Of a stretch of 64,000 nt of DNA, positions 36,216-45,344 are shown piece by piece (positions within the stretch are counted from its first letter, which is position 1; every line of letters begins with the position of its first letter). Source of the stretch: Pseudomonas sp. CCC3.1 (GTDB taxonomy: Bacteria > Pseudomonadota > Gammaproteobacteria > Pseudomonadales > Pseudomonadaceae); the NCBI RefSeq assembly GCF_034347405.1, contig NZ_CP133778.1, forward strand, positions 930,001-994,000, read 5' to 3'. The position numbers and the translations under genes are program-made. A model generated the notes under the pieces. That model searched no databases. It was not told where the DNA came from and saw nothing but the letters and a program-made list of their open reading frames with translations.

Positions 36216-37210
36216 TGGCCATGTCCGATCGTTTGTTGCGTGCCTGGTACAACGGCCACCCGTTGCTCGCTGTGTTGAGCCCACTGGAATACCTGTATCG
36301 GCGTGTGGTTGAACGTAAGCGCGCACGGTTTATGGCGGGTGAGGGCGAGATTTATCGTCCGCCTGTGCCGCTGATTGTGGTCGGCAATATCACCGTGGGC
36401 GGCACCGGCAAAACGCCATTGATTTTATGGTTGATCGAGCACTGCCAGCGCAAGGGCCTGCGGGTCGGCGTGGTGAGTCGTGGCTATGGCGCCAAACCGC
36501 CAACCTTTCCCTGGTGCGTCACGGCGCAGCAAAGCGCTGCACAGGCGGGTGACGAGCCTTTGCTGATCGTGCAGCGCACTGGCGTGCCGCTGGTGATTGA
36601 CCCGGATCGCAGCCGTGCAGTCAAAGCCTTGCTGGCCAGTGAGCCGCTGGACCTAATTCTGTCTGACGATGGCTTGCAGCATTATCGGCTGGCCCGCGAC
36701 CTGGAGCTGGTGCTGATCGACAACGCCAGAGGTCTGGGCAACGGCCGTTGCCTGCCTGCCGGGCCGCTGCGTGAGCCTGCCGAACGTTTAGAGAGCGTCG
36801 ATGCGGTGTTGTATAACGGCGCAGCCAGCGACCCGCCGACAGGTTTTGCGTTTACGTTGCAACCCACTGCGCTGATCAATCTGCGCAGCGGAGAACGCCA
36901 GCCGCTGGACTTTTTTGCGCCTGGCCAAGCGCTGCACGCAGTGGCCGGGATCGGCAATCCGCAGCGTTTCTTCACTACCCTTGAAGCGCTACACTGGCGG
37001 CCAGTCGCCCACGCTTTCGCAGACCATGCGCCCTACAGCGCTGAGGTCTTGAGTTTTACGCCGTCACTGCCACTGGTCATGACCGAAAAGGACGCCGTGA
37101 AATGCCGCGACTTTGCGTCACCGGACTGGTGGTACCTGGCGGTTGACGCTGTTCCGTCAGAGGCGTTTGCCCTTTGGCTGGATCAACAGTTACAGCGTCT
37201 TTTGCCCTAA
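36215..37210 (+). CDS. lpxK: Tetraacyldisaccharide 4'-kinase
   Basis: 331 residues. N-terminal amphipathic membrane anchor, Walker A GNITVGGTGKTPL (about residues 49-61), then SRGYGAKPP and SDDGLQHYRL with the conserved aspartates. Phosphorylates the lipid A precursor at the inner membrane face. ATG 36215 shares one base with the exbD stop. Co-transcribed with ExbBD and the following kdsB and murB, a lipid A/KDO/peptidoglycan cluster. Confidence 0.96.
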   Translation: MAMSDRLLRAWYNGHPLLAVLSPLEYLYRRVVERKRARFMAGEGEIYRPPVPLIVVGNITVGGTGKTPLILWLIEHCQRKGLRVGVVSRGYGAKPPTFPWCVTAQQSAAQAGDEPLLIVQRTGVPLVIDPDRSRAVKALLASEPLDLILSDDGLQHYRLARDLELVLIDNARGLGNGRCLPAGPLREPAERLESVDAVLYNGAASDPPTGFAFTLQPTALINLRSGERQPLDFFAPGQALHAVAGIGNPQRFFTTLEALHWRPVAHAFADHAPYSAEVLSFTPSLPLVMTEKDAVKCRDFASPDWWYLAVDAVPSEAFALWLDQQLQRLLP

Positions 37211-37236
37211 CTCATCTTTAATTTCAGGGAACCCTT

Positions 37237-37422
37237 ATGGACACCAAACTGCTCGACATCCTCGCTTGCCCCGTGTGCAAAGGCCCGCTCAAACTCAGCG
37301 CCGATAAAACCGAGCTGATCAGCAAGGGTGCCGGTCTGGCCTATCCGATCCGTGATGGCATTCCGGTAATGCTGGAAACCGAAGCCCGTACCCTGAGCAC
37401 TGATGAGCGTCTGGATAAATGA
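37237..37422 (+). CDS. ycaR: Trm112/YcaR family small protein
   Basis: 61 residues with a CPVC (Cys11-Cys14) half zinc motif, LLDILACPVCKGPL and YPIRDGIPVML, diagnostic of the Trm112/YcaR family. Probably a small accessory factor; position between lpxK and kdsB is conserved in gammaproteobacteria. Its last four bases overlap the kdsB start. Confidence 0.93.
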   Translation: MDTKLLDILACPVCKGPLKLSADKTELISKGAGLAYPIRDGIPVMLETEARTLSTDERLDK

Positions 37423-38183
37423 TTCCGGTTTTTACAGTGGTGATTCCGTCGCGCTTTGCGTCAACCCGTTTGCCAGGCAAGCCGCTGCAAATGATTGCCG
37501 GCAAGCCGATGGTCCAGCACGTCTGGGAGCAGGCCTGTAAAAGCAGTGCGCAGAGGGTGGTGGTTGCCACCGACGATGCGCGCATTGTCGAGGCCTGCAA
37601 GGCGTTTGGCGCCGACGTAGTGATGACCCGAGCGGACCATGAATCGGGCACCGACCGCCTGGCTGAAGTCGCTACACAACTGGGCTTGGCCAGCGATGCC
37701 ATCGTGGTCAATGTCCAGGGTGACGAGCCGCTGATCCCGCCGCAAGTGATCGATCAGGTGGCAATCAACCTGGCCGCTCACAGCGAAGCGAGCATGGCCA
37801 CTTTGGCTGAGCCGATTGAAGACGTTGAGCAACTGTTTAACCCGAACGTGGTTAAGGTGGTCAGTGACATCAACGGACTGGCGCTGACGTTCAGCCGCGC
37901 CACGTTGCCGTGGGCCCGTGATGACTTTGCCCAGCAGCCGGACGTGCTGCCAGCCGGTGTGCCGTACCGTCGCCATATCGGCATCTATGCCTACCGTGCA
38001 GGTTTTCTGCATGACTTCGTCAGTTGGGGCCCGTGCTGGCTCGAAAACACTGAGCGTCTTGAGCAATTGCGCGCCCTTTGGCATGGCGTGCGGATTCACG
38101 TCGCTGATGTGCTTGAAGCGCCGCCAGCCGGTGTTGATACCGTTGCAGACCTTGAGCGCGTTCGGCGTTTGCTGGAGGGGTAA
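37419..38183 (+). CDS. kdsB: 3-deoxy-manno-octulosonate cytidylyltransferase
   Basis: 254 residues. Nucleotidyltransferase signature VIPSRFASTRLPGKPL at the N-terminus, then NVQGDEPLIPP and YRRHIGIYAYRAGFL. Activates KDO with CTP for lipopolysaccharide inner core synthesis. Overlaps ycaR (four bases) and the next gene (one base). Confidence 0.96.
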   Translation: MIPVFTVVIPSRFASTRLPGKPLQMIAGKPMVQHVWEQACKSSAQRVVVATDDARIVEACKAFGADVVMTRADHESGTDRLAEVATQLGLASDAIVVNVQGDEPLIPPQVIDQVAINLAAHSEASMATLAEPIEDVEQLFNPNVVKVVSDINGLALTFSRATLPWARDDFAQQPDVLPAGVPYRRHIGIYAYRAGFLHDFVSWGPCWLENTERLEQLRALWHGVRIHVADVLEAPPAGVDTVADLERVRRLLEG

Positions 38184-38647
38184 TGCGCGTTCTGTTTGTT
38201 TGCCTGGGCAATATCTGTCGTTCACCCACCGCAGAAGGCGTGCTGCGCCAAAAATTGCGTGCAGCCGGTCTGGCTCAGCGCATCGAGGTCGCTTCGGCGG
38301 GTACGGGCAACTGGCATGTTGGCAAACCGCCCGATGCGCGCAGCCAGCGGGCGGCCAAGCATCGTGGCTATGACCTTTCGGCACAGCGCGCCCAGCAGGT
38401 CACGGCGATGGACTTCAACCGCTACGATCTGATTCTGGCGATGGACCAAAGCAATCTACGAGACCTCAAGGCGTTGCAGCCAGTAGGTGCATCGGCTGTG
38501 CTTGATTTATTTTTACGCCGCTATGAAGGGGTCAAGAACGAAGTCCCTGACCCTTATTACGATGGCGACCACGGTTTTGAAGAAGTGCTGGATCTGGTCG
38601 AGCAAGCCTGCGACCTGCTGGTAATTGAGTTGAAGGGACGTTTATGA
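38183..38647 (+). CDS. Low-molecular-weight protein-tyrosine phosphatase
   Basis: 154 residues. P-loop CLGNICRS (Cys7, Arg13) at the start and the general acid in VPDPYYDGDHGFEE. Same family as Wzb/Etp, which dephosphorylate polysaccharide-export kinases, but no capsule genes are nearby and the place between kdsB and murB is standard in Pseudomonas. Physiological substrate unknown. Confidence 0.94.
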   Translation: MRVLFVCLGNICRSPTAEGVLRQKLRAAGLAQRIEVASAGTGNWHVGKPPDARSQRAAKHRGYDLSAQRAQQVTAMDFNRYDLILAMDQSNLRDLKALQPVGASAVLDLFLRRYEGVKNEVPDPYYDGDHGFEEVLDLVEQACDLLVIELKGRL

Positions 38648-39663
38648 GTTTGCAGTTGCAGGTTGATGCGTCACTGAAGCCGTTCAACAGCTTTGGCGTG
38701 GAGGTACTGGCGAGCCTGTTCGCCGAGGCGCACAACGACTCTGACGTGCGCGAAGCGTTGCAGTATTCGGTTGATCAACAGGTGCCGTTGCTGGTCATCG
38801 GCGGCGGCAGCAATTTGCTGCTCACCGGCGATGTTCATGCATTGGTGTTGCGCATGGCCAGTCGCGGCATTCGTGTACTTGAGGATGATGGCGAACGGGT
38901 CGTGGTCGAAGCTGAGGCGGGAGAGGTCTGGCACGCGTTTGTGTTGTGGACCCTGGCGCAAGGCATATCCGGTCTTGAAAACCTGAGCTTGATCCCCGGA
39001 ACAGTGGGGGCTGCGCCCATGCAGAACATTGGTGCTTATGGTGTTGAGATCAAAGATGTCTTTGCTGGCCTGACGGCGCTGGATCGGCAAACCGGTGAGC
39101 TGCGTGATTTCACCTTGGCACACTGCTTATTTGGCTATCGTGACAGCGTATTCAAGCAGCAGCCGGGACGCTGGCTGATTCTGCGGGTGAGATTTGCCCT
39201 GAGCCGCGTGGCGCGCCTGCATTTGGAATACGGCCCCGTGCGTCAGCGTCTGACTGAGCAGGGCATTGAACAGCCGACGGCCAGTGATGTGAGTCGCGCG
39301 ATCAGCAGTATTCGCAGCGAAAAATTGCCGGACCCGGCGGTGCTGGGCAATGCCGGAAGTTTCTTTAAAAACCCGCTGGTCTCGGCGGTACTGGCTGCCG
39401 AGTTAAAGCGCACGCACCCCGAACTGATTGGCTACCCGCAGGCCGATGGTCAGGTCAAGCTGGCGGCAGGCTGGTTGATCGAAGCGGCAGGCTGGAAAGG
39501 CTTTCGTGAGCTGGATGCCGGTGTTCATCGTTTTCAGTCGCTGGTGCTGGTTAACCATGGCTCGGCCACTGGCTTGCAGCTGCTGGATCTGGCGCAGCGG
39601 ATTCAAGCAGATATCAAGCAACGGTTTGCTGTGCAGTTGGAGATGGAACCCAACGTCTATTGA
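38644..39663 (+). CDS. murB: UDP-N-acetylenolpyruvoylglucosamine reductase
   Basis: 339 residues, FAD-binding type I MurB. FNSFGVEV near the start, GGGSNLLLTGD pyrophosphate loop, ENLSLIPGTVGAAPMQNIGAYG, and the catalytic serine in LGNAGSFFKNP. Reduces UDP-GlcNAc-enolpyruvate to UDP-MurNAc for peptidoglycan. Overlaps the phosphatase by four bases; likely the last gene of the lpxK operon. Confidence 0.97.
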   Translation: MSLQLQVDASLKPFNSFGVEVLASLFAEAHNDSDVREALQYSVDQQVPLLVIGGGSNLLLTGDVHALVLRMASRGIRVLEDDGERVVVEAEAGEVWHAFVLWTLAQGISGLENLSLIPGTVGAAPMQNIGAYGVEIKDVFAGLTALDRQTGELRDFTLAHCLFGYRDSVFKQQPGRWLILRVRFALSRVARLHLEYGPVRQRLTEQGIEQPTASDVSRAISSIRSEKLPDPAVLGNAGSFFKNPLVSAVLAAELKRTHPELIGYPQADGQVKLAAGWLIEAAGWKGFRELDAGVHRFQSLVLVNHGSATGLQLLDLAQRIQADIKQRFAVQLEMEPNVY

Positions 39664-39707
39664 GGGTTTCAGCGCAGTTTGCGGTATTCACGCCCACGGG
39701 ATGATTA

Positions 39708-40319
39708 ATGAAACAACTTGCGCTCTGCGCGTTAGCGATAACTCTGGTGGCGTTGACCGGGTGCACGACCGCTCCGCCCAGAGACCAAAACAATCTCTGT
39801 AACATCTATCGCCAATACCCAGCCTGGTACAAGGACTCGGTGGCGATGCAGAGTCGTTGGGGCACGCCGCCCAACGTGGCAATGGCGATCATGAAGCAAG
39901 AAAGCAGCTTTGTAGCCGACGCGCTTCCACCTCGCGCTTACCTGTTGTGGATCATCCCGTGGGGTCGGGTTAGCCCGTCCTACGGGTACGCACAAGCTCA
40001 GCCTCCAGCCTGGAAAGACTTTGAAGGAAGCATGGGTCGTTCAGGTTCTCGCGATAACTATGCCGATGCCATCATGTTTATTGGTTGGTACACAGCGGGC
40101 ACCCAACAGCAGTTGGGGATTTCCAAGTGGGATGCTTACAACCAGTATCTGGCGTATCACGAAGGCCGAGGTGGTTACAGTCGCAACACCTACCGCGCCA
40201 AACCCTGGCTGATGCAGGTGGCGAATAAAGTCCAGCAGCAATCGCAAACCTACGGTGCACAACTTAACCAGTGCCGTGATGAGCTGGAGAAAGCCCGCCG
40301 CTCGTTTTGGTTCTTCTGA
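39708..40319 (+). CDS. Lytic transglycosylase (SLT) lipoprotein
   Basis: 203 residues. Lipobox LTGC gives acylated Cys19; the next residues (TT) suggest outer-membrane sorting. The SLT domain carries the catalytic glutamate in IMKQESSF (Glu65), then SYGYAQAQPPAW and YHEGRGGYSR. Cuts glycan strands in the periplasm. It lies 44 bases after murB and ends before the terminator shared with rne; as I recall P. aeruginosa lacks it here. Confidence 0.92.
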   Translation: MKQLALCALAITLVALTGCTTAPPRDQNNLCNIYRQYPAWYKDSVAMQSRWGTPPNVAMAIMKQESSFVADALPPRAYLLWIIPWGRVSPSYGYAQAQPPAWKDFEGSMGRSGSRDNYADAIMFIGWYTAGTQQQLGISKWDAYNQYLAYHEGRGGYSRNTYRAKPWLMQVANKVQQQSQTYGAQLNQCRDELEKARRSFWFF

Positions 40320-40326
40320 TGCCATA

Positions 40327-40363
40327 AAAAAACCCCGCCAGTTCAGAACTGGCGGGGTTTTTT
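40327..40363. terminator. Bidirectional terminator between the SLT lipoprotein gene and rne
   Basis: Perfect 17-bp stem (40327-40343 with 40347-40363) with core CCCCGCCAGTT / AACTGGCGGGG, flanked by A and T runs on both strands; serves both convergent genes. Confidence 0.93.
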
Positions 40364-40377
40364 AGTGGCCTTTGGAA

Positions 40378-43300
40378 TTAGACGAGGGGTTTAGACTCGT
40401 GCTCTTCCTGGGCGACGGTTTCGCTCGCTGATGCTTGAGCGGCGGCAGCGGCGGCTGCAGCTTCTTCGCGTTTGCGGCGACGAACTTCACGCGGGTCGTT
40501 AGGTGCGCGACCGTTGCTTGGCAGTGTGCTGACAACCGGAGCGGCTACCACAACCTCAACCACTTCGGCGGCGACAACCGCTTCAACTGGTTCAGGTTGC
40601 GCAGCCACTGGGGTTTCAACCACAGCTTGCGTCACAACGACTTCGGCAGCGGCAGGCTCTTCTGCTGGAGCCGGTGCGGCCTCAACGGCGGCGGGTTCGG
40701 CAACAGGCTCGCGAACAACACGGGCTTGCTTGACTGGTTCCGACGCTTTCTCGATGACAGGCGTCTCGTCAACCGGGGCTTCAGCGCGTGGCGCTTCGAC
40801 CGCAGGAGCTTCGACAACGACTTCGGCGACAGGCTCTGGAGCGATAACGGCCGGGGTTTCGATTGCAGGGGCTTGTGCAGCGACCTGAACTTCAGGCTCG
40901 GCTGCTGGAGTCGGTGCAACCTCGACTTCTGGCGCCTTGAATGCTTCGACCGGGGTTACGGCTTCAACAACCGGGGCTTCTGCCACTGGCAATTCGACAG
41001 CCGGCGTGTGTGCCGCAGGTGCTTCAACAACCGGTGTTTCGATGACGGGCGTTTCAACAGCCGGCGCTTCAACCACAGGGGCTTCAACTGCTGGTGTTGC
41101 AACAATAGTCACTTCGGTTGTTTGCGCTTGCACAACGGCCGTGGTTTCGGTTTCGACCGCTGGCGATTCTTGAACGGCGTGAGTGGCGCGCTCGGCTTGT
41201 TGATGAGCCTGGGCTTCAGCAGGTGCGCTGATGGCCTGGCTGGCAACAGCTTGCTCAGCAGTCGGTTGTGGAGCATCAGCGTTTTCGGCGTTGGCTTCTT
41301 CGCTGTTCTCTTCTGAACCTTCAATCACGTTGCCGTTGGCATCACGTTGACGCTCGCGACGGTTGCTGCGACGACGCTGACCGCGGGAGCGGCGACGTGG
41401 ACGATCGCCTTCGGCGCTGTCCTGTGTCTCGTCCTGCGCTTGCTCTTCGGTCGACAGTGCTTCTTCGTCTTCCGCAGTGCCAGCCGCCTGGGTTTCGCGT
41501 GGTGCACGTTCTTCACGCGGGGCGCGAGGTTGACGCTCTTCACGTGGCGCGCGGGCTGGACGCTCTTCTTCGGTCACAACTGCGGCAGCAGCGGCAACGG
41601 CAGGGGCTGCATCCAGAGGTTCGCGCAATTCGCGTACGCGCTCTTCACGACCTTCGCCGCGTGGCTTGCGGTCTTCACGCGGCGCGCGCGGGGCACGCTC
41701 TTCGCGCGGTGCACGAGGTGCGCGTTCTTCACGAACGGCTGCAACTGCCGGTGCTTCTTCGCGCGGCTCGCGGACTTCGCGTGGTGCACGCTCTTCACGA
41801 GGTGCGCGCTCTTCGCGTGGCGCACGTTCTTCACGAGGCTTGCGCTCTTCGTCGCGGCGACCGTTGCGATTGCGGCTTTGCTGACGACCGTTGCGACGCT
41901 CTTCGTTACGGGCTGGACGCTCGGTGGCTGCTGGTTTTTCAGCCACGGCCGGGGCGGCAGGCTCTTCCTTGCTGGCAAACAGGCTGACCAGTGACTTCAC
42001 CAGACCTTTGAACAGGCTTGGCTCGGAAACGGTCGGGGCCGGTGCGGCAGCTGGGGCGGCAACTTCGGTAGGTACCGGAGCCGAAGCGCGAGCGGGTGCA
42101 GTTTTAACGGCGGCTTCCTGGCGAACCAGAGTACGGGTCGCGGCGGCTGGCTGGACTTCTTCTACTTCGGCAGCAGCGGCAGCGATTTCGTAGCTGGACT
42201 GGTTGGTGTGAGCTTCCGGGCTGTCATCACGCAGACGCTGAACTTCGAAGTGCGGTGTTTCGAGGTGATCGTTCGGCAGAATGACGATGCGCGCGCGGGT
42301 GCGCAGTTCGATCTTGGTGATCGAGTTGCGTTTTTCGTTGAGCAGGAACGCGGCAACCGGGATTGGCACCTGGGCGCGTACTTCGGCAGTACGGTCTTTC
42401 AGGGCTTCTTCTTCGATCAGGCGCAGGATGGCCAGCGACAGCGATTCAACATCACGGATGATGCCGGTGCCGTTGCAGCGAGGGCAGACAATGCCGCTGC
42501 TTTCGCCCAGCGATGGACGCAGGCGCTGACGGGACATTTCCAGCAGACCAAAGCGCGAGATACGGCCAACTTGTACGCGGGCACGGTCGGCTTCCAGGCA
42601 TTCGCGGACTTTTTCTTCCACGGCGCGCTGGTTTTTGGCAGGGGTCATGTCGATGAAGTCGATGACGATCAGGCCGCCGATGTCGCGCAGACGCAACTGA
42701 CGGGCGATTTCTTCAGCCGCTTCAAGGTTGGTTTGCAGGGCTGTTTCTTCGATATCGCTGCCTTTAGTGGCGCGCGCCGAGTTGATGTCGATGGACACCA
42801 GGGCTTCGGTCGGGTCGATAACGATGGAGCCGCCGGAAGGCAGTTCAACGACGCGCTGGAATGCGGTCTCGATCTGGCTTTCGATCTGGAAACGATTGAA
42901 CAGCGGAACGCTGTCTTCGTAGAGTTTGATTTTGCTGGCGTACTGCGGCATCACCTGGCGGATGAAGGTCAGGGCTTCGTCCTGAGCTTCCACGCTGTCG
43001 ATCAGCACTTCGCCGATGTCCTGGCGCAAGTAATCGCGAATGGCGCGGATGATCACGTTGCTTTCCTGGTAGATCAGGAATGGCGCGGAGCGATCCAGCG
43101 AGGCTTCTTTGATGGCGGTCCACAGTTGCAGCAGGTAGTCGAGGTCCCACTGCATTTCTTCGCTGCTGCGACCCAGGCCGGCAGTGCGTACGATCAAGCC
43201 CATGTCAGCAGGGGCGATCAGGCCGTTCAGGGCTTCGCGCAGTTCGTTGCGTTCTTCACCTTCGATGCGACGGGAGATACCGCCAGCACGCGGGTTGTTT

Positions 43301-43686
43301 GGCATCAGGACCAGGTAGCGGCCAGCGAGGCTGATGAAGGTGGTCAGGGCAGCGCCCTTGTTGCCACGTTCTTCTTTCTCGACCTGCACGATAACTTCCT
43401 GGCCTTCGCTCAGGACGTCTTTGATGTTTACGCGACCTTCAGGTGCTTTCTTGAAGTATTCGCGGGAGATTTCCTTGAGTGGCAAGAAGCCGTGGCGCTC
43501 AGAGCCGAAATCGACAAAGGCAGCCTCAAGGCTTGGTTCAATGCGAGTAATACGGCCTTTGTAGATGTTGGCTTTCTTCTGCTCGCGTGCACCCGACTCA
43601 ATGTCCAGGTCGTAGAGGCGTTGGCCATCTACCAGTGCAACGCGCAACTCTTCAGGTTGAGTTGCGTTAATCAGCATTCTTTTCAT
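40378..43686 (-). CDS. rne: Ribonuclease E
   Basis: 1102 residues. N-terminal catalytic half: S1 domain (about 37-125), RNase H-like and DNase I-like parts with the catalytic aspartates in VSIDINSARATKGSD and LIVIDFIDMT, and the zinc-link CPRCNGTG. C-terminal half is disordered: an arginine-rich block with repeated EERAPRE units (about residues 600-760), then a long Ala/Pro/Val/Glu region with repeats such as VVEAPAVETP, and a basic end (DPREVRRRKREE). Scaffold for the degradosome and main mRNA-decay/rRNA-processing enzyme. It has an unusually long untranslated leader that probably mediates autoregulation. Confidence 0.97.
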   Translation of the reverse strand: MKRMLINATQPEELRVALVDGQRLYDLDIESGAREQKKANIYKGRITRIEPSLEAAFVDFGSERHGFLPLKEISREYFKKAPEGRVNIKDVLSEGQEVIVQVEKEERGNKGAALTTFISLAGRYLVLMPNNPRAGGISRRIEGEERNELREALNGLIAPADMGLIVRTAGLGRSSEEMQWDLDYLLQLWTAIKEASLDRSAPFLIYQESNVIIRAIRDYLRQDIGEVLIDSVEAQDEALTFIRQVMPQYASKIKLYEDSVPLFNRFQIESQIETAFQRVVELPSGGSIVIDPTEALVSIDINSARATKGSDIEETALQTNLEAAEEIARQLRLRDIGGLIVIDFIDMTPAKNQRAVEEKVRECLEADRARVQVGRISRFGLLEMSRQRLRPSLGESSGIVCPRCNGTGIIRDVESLSLAILRLIEEEALKDRTAEVRAQVPIPVAAFLLNEKRNSITKIELRTRARIVILPNDHLETPHFEVQRLRDDSPEAHTNQSSYEIAAAAAEVEEVQPAAATRTLVRQEAAVKTAPARASAPVPTEVAAPAAAPAPTVSEPSLFKGLVKSLVSLFASKEEPAAPAVAEKPAATERPARNEERRNGRQQSRNRNGRRDEERKPREERAPREERAPREERAPREVREPREEAPAVAAVREERAPRAPREERAPRAPREDRKPRGEGREERVRELREPLDAAPAVAAAAAVVTEEERPARAPREERQPRAPREERAPRETQAAGTAEDEEALSTEEQAQDETQDSAEGDRPRRRSRGQRRRSNRRERQRDANGNVIEGSEENSEEANAENADAPQPTAEQAVASQAISAPAEAQAHQQAERATHAVQESPAVETETTAVVQAQTTEVTIVATPAVEAPVVEAPAVETPVIETPVVEAPAAHTPAVELPVAEAPVVEAVTPVEAFKAPEVEVAPTPAAEPEVQVAAQAPAIETPAVIAPEPVAEVVVEAPAVEAPRAEAPVDETPVIEKASEPVKQARVVREPVAEPAAVEAAPAPAEEPAAAEVVVTQAVVETPVAAQPEPVEAVVAAEVVEVVVAAPVVSTLPSNGRAPNDPREVRRRKREEAAAAAAAAQASASETVAQEEHESKPLV

Positions 43687-44329
43687 GTTGTACCGTCGGT
43701 TTCCGGGCTACCGGAAACGGCGTTCGGCACACACGACTTCTCATGGTCGGTGTCAGGTGCGTCAGGAGTAGTTGGCCACTCCAGTGTCCAGCGAGGTTCG
43801 ACCAATGGGGGCGAAGTCGCGACTTACGCTTCCTGCTTGCTGTGGTGACTTAATAAGCACTCAGTCAGGAGGAGGAATCAACCAGCGGCTGTGGACGAGA
43901 TGAAGCGTCTTGATAAAGCCTATTGCTACACAGTCCGACGGTTGTGCATCTCCACCCTACACGTATCCCTGATAATTCGGGTGCTGCCGCGCGCAGAATC
44001 CGCAGCGGGTTGGCATTTACCGTGTTCTCCAAAAGGGGAGTTCACGCATCATGGCTAATAAAGGCGATGTTTCCGAAACATTCGCTCGAAATACCTGGAG
44101 CTGACTGCACTTTGTGAACTGGCCGTGAATATCGGCGTAAAAGGCGAGTTTTCACTCTGCTTTCCAGGCTCGCTTCAGGCCTCATGTCACCTGCGCTTGT
44201 TACAACTCCATGTGTTCCGTATGCAGCAAAAGCCCCGTAGGACGGCCTCGCGTCCTCGTGAAGAGCGTTGGTCAGGGCCGGTTGTTCACCGTTAATCCGC
44301 TGTCCAGGCCGCTTTTGGCGGCGTTCGCG
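43687..44329 (-). promoter_or_regulatory. Long 5' leader of rne
   Basis: About 640 bases separate the rne start from its promoter, with no credible gene. Short dyads such as AGGACG/CGTCCT (44238-44255) and CTCC/GGAG (44027-44040) are seen. In E. coli the ~360-base rne leader binds RNase E and sets its own level; this leader is longer still and probably plays the same role. Confidence 0.65.
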
Positions 44330-44358
44330 ACTATAGCAGCAATGATTAAGTGCTTCAA
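44330..44358 (-). promoter_or_regulatory. Sigma-70 promoter of rne
   Basis: On the minus strand TTGAAG (44353-44358), exactly 17 bases, then TATAGT (44330-44335). Start of transcription predicted near 44323. Confidence 0.78.
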
Positions 44359-44374
44359 TTCCATAAAAAATTGT

Positions 44375-44380
44375 TATCAT
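44375..44380 (+). promoter_or_regulatory. Candidate -10 of rluC, seven bases before its ATG
   Basis: TATCAT at 44375-44380, followed by CCGCGCC and then the ATG at 44388. No ribosome site is present, so the transcript may be leaderless. The -35 region would overlap the rne -35 on the other strand. Confidence 0.5.
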
Positions 44381-44387
44381 CCGCGCC

Positions 44388-45344
44388 ATGACGACGACTA
44401 CCCCCCCGACCCCCAGCGTTCAGCTGCTTGAGGTCACGCCGGAATATGCCGGCCAACGCATCGACAACTTCCTTCTTGCCCGGCTCAAGGGTGTTCCCAA
44501 GACTTTGATTTACCGCATTTTGCGTAAAGGCGAAGTGCGCGTGAACAAGGGGCGGATCAAGCCTGAGTACAAGTTGCAGGCGGGCGATATCGTGCGCGTG
44601 CCGCCGGTTCGCGTGCCTGAGCGTGATGAGCCGGTGCCCGTGGCCCAAGGTTTGCTGCAGCGACTTGAAGCCGCGATTGTCTACGAAGACAAGGCGCTGA
44701 TTGTGCTCAACAAGCCTGCCGGTATTGCCGTGCACGGTGGCAGCGGCCTGACGTTTGGCGTGATTGAAGCCTTCCGTCAGATGCGCCCGGACGCCAAAGA
44801 ACTGGAGCTGGTGCACCGCCTGGACCGCGACACCTCTGGCCTGCTGATGATTGCCAAAAAACGCAGCATGCTGCGCCATCTGCATGAAGCGCTGCGTGGT
44901 GACGGTGTCGATAAGCGCTACATGGCGCTGGTGCGTGGCAATTGGGCGGCCTCGATCAAGCAAGTGCGTGCACCGCTGATGAAGAGCAATCTGCGGTCGG
45001 GCGAGCGCATGGTTGAGGTGAATGAAGAGGGCAAGGAGTCGGTGACCGTGTTCAAGGTGCTGCGTCGCTTCGGCGATTTTGCCACCATGATCGAAGCCAA
45101 GCCGATTACCGGTCGAACTCACCAGATTCGCGTGCACACGCTGCATGCGGGTCATTGCATTGCCGGTGATACCAAGTACGGCGATGAAGGCTTTTCTAAA
45201 GAAATCCGCGATCTGGGCGGCAAGCGCCTGTTTTTGCATGCCTACATGCTGACGGTGCCGTTGCCGGATGGTGGCGAGCTGAAGCTGCAGGCGCCGGTTG
45301 ATGAGATGTGGGCCAAAACTGTGGAGCGCCTGAGTGCTGAGTGA
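44388..45344 (+). CDS. rluC: 23S rRNA pseudouridine(955/2504/2580) synthase RluC
   Basis: 318 residues: N-terminal S4 RNA-binding domain (GQRIDNFLLARLKGVPKTLI, about 20-80), then the RluA-type catalytic domain with HRLDRDTSGLLM (catalytic aspartate) and GRTHQIRVH. Converts three uridines of 23S rRNA to pseudouridine. Divergent from rne, as in E. coli. ATG 44388 has no Shine-Dalgarno sequence but the N-terminus matches relatives as I recall them. Overlaps the HAD gene by 11 bases. Confidence 0.96.
   Translation: MTTTTPPTPSVQLLEVTPEYAGQRIDNFLLARLKGVPKTLIYRILRKGEVRVNKGRIKPEYKLQAGDIVRVPPVRVPERDEPVPVAQGLLQRLEAAIVYEDKALIVLNKPAGIAVHGGSGLTFGVIEAFRQMRPDAKELELVHRLDRDTSGLLMIAKKRSMLRHLHEALRGDGVDKRYMALVRGNWAASIKQVRAPLMKSNLRSGERMVEVNEEGKESVTVFKVLRRFGDFATMIEAKPITGRTHQIRVHTLHAGHCIAGDTKYGDEGFSKEIRDLGGKRLFLHAYMLTVPLPDGGELKLQAPVDEMWAKTVERLSAE

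Noticed and set aside
42208..43848. 546-codon forward frame opposite rne
   Set aside because: Antisense shadow of the conserved RNase E catalytic domain.
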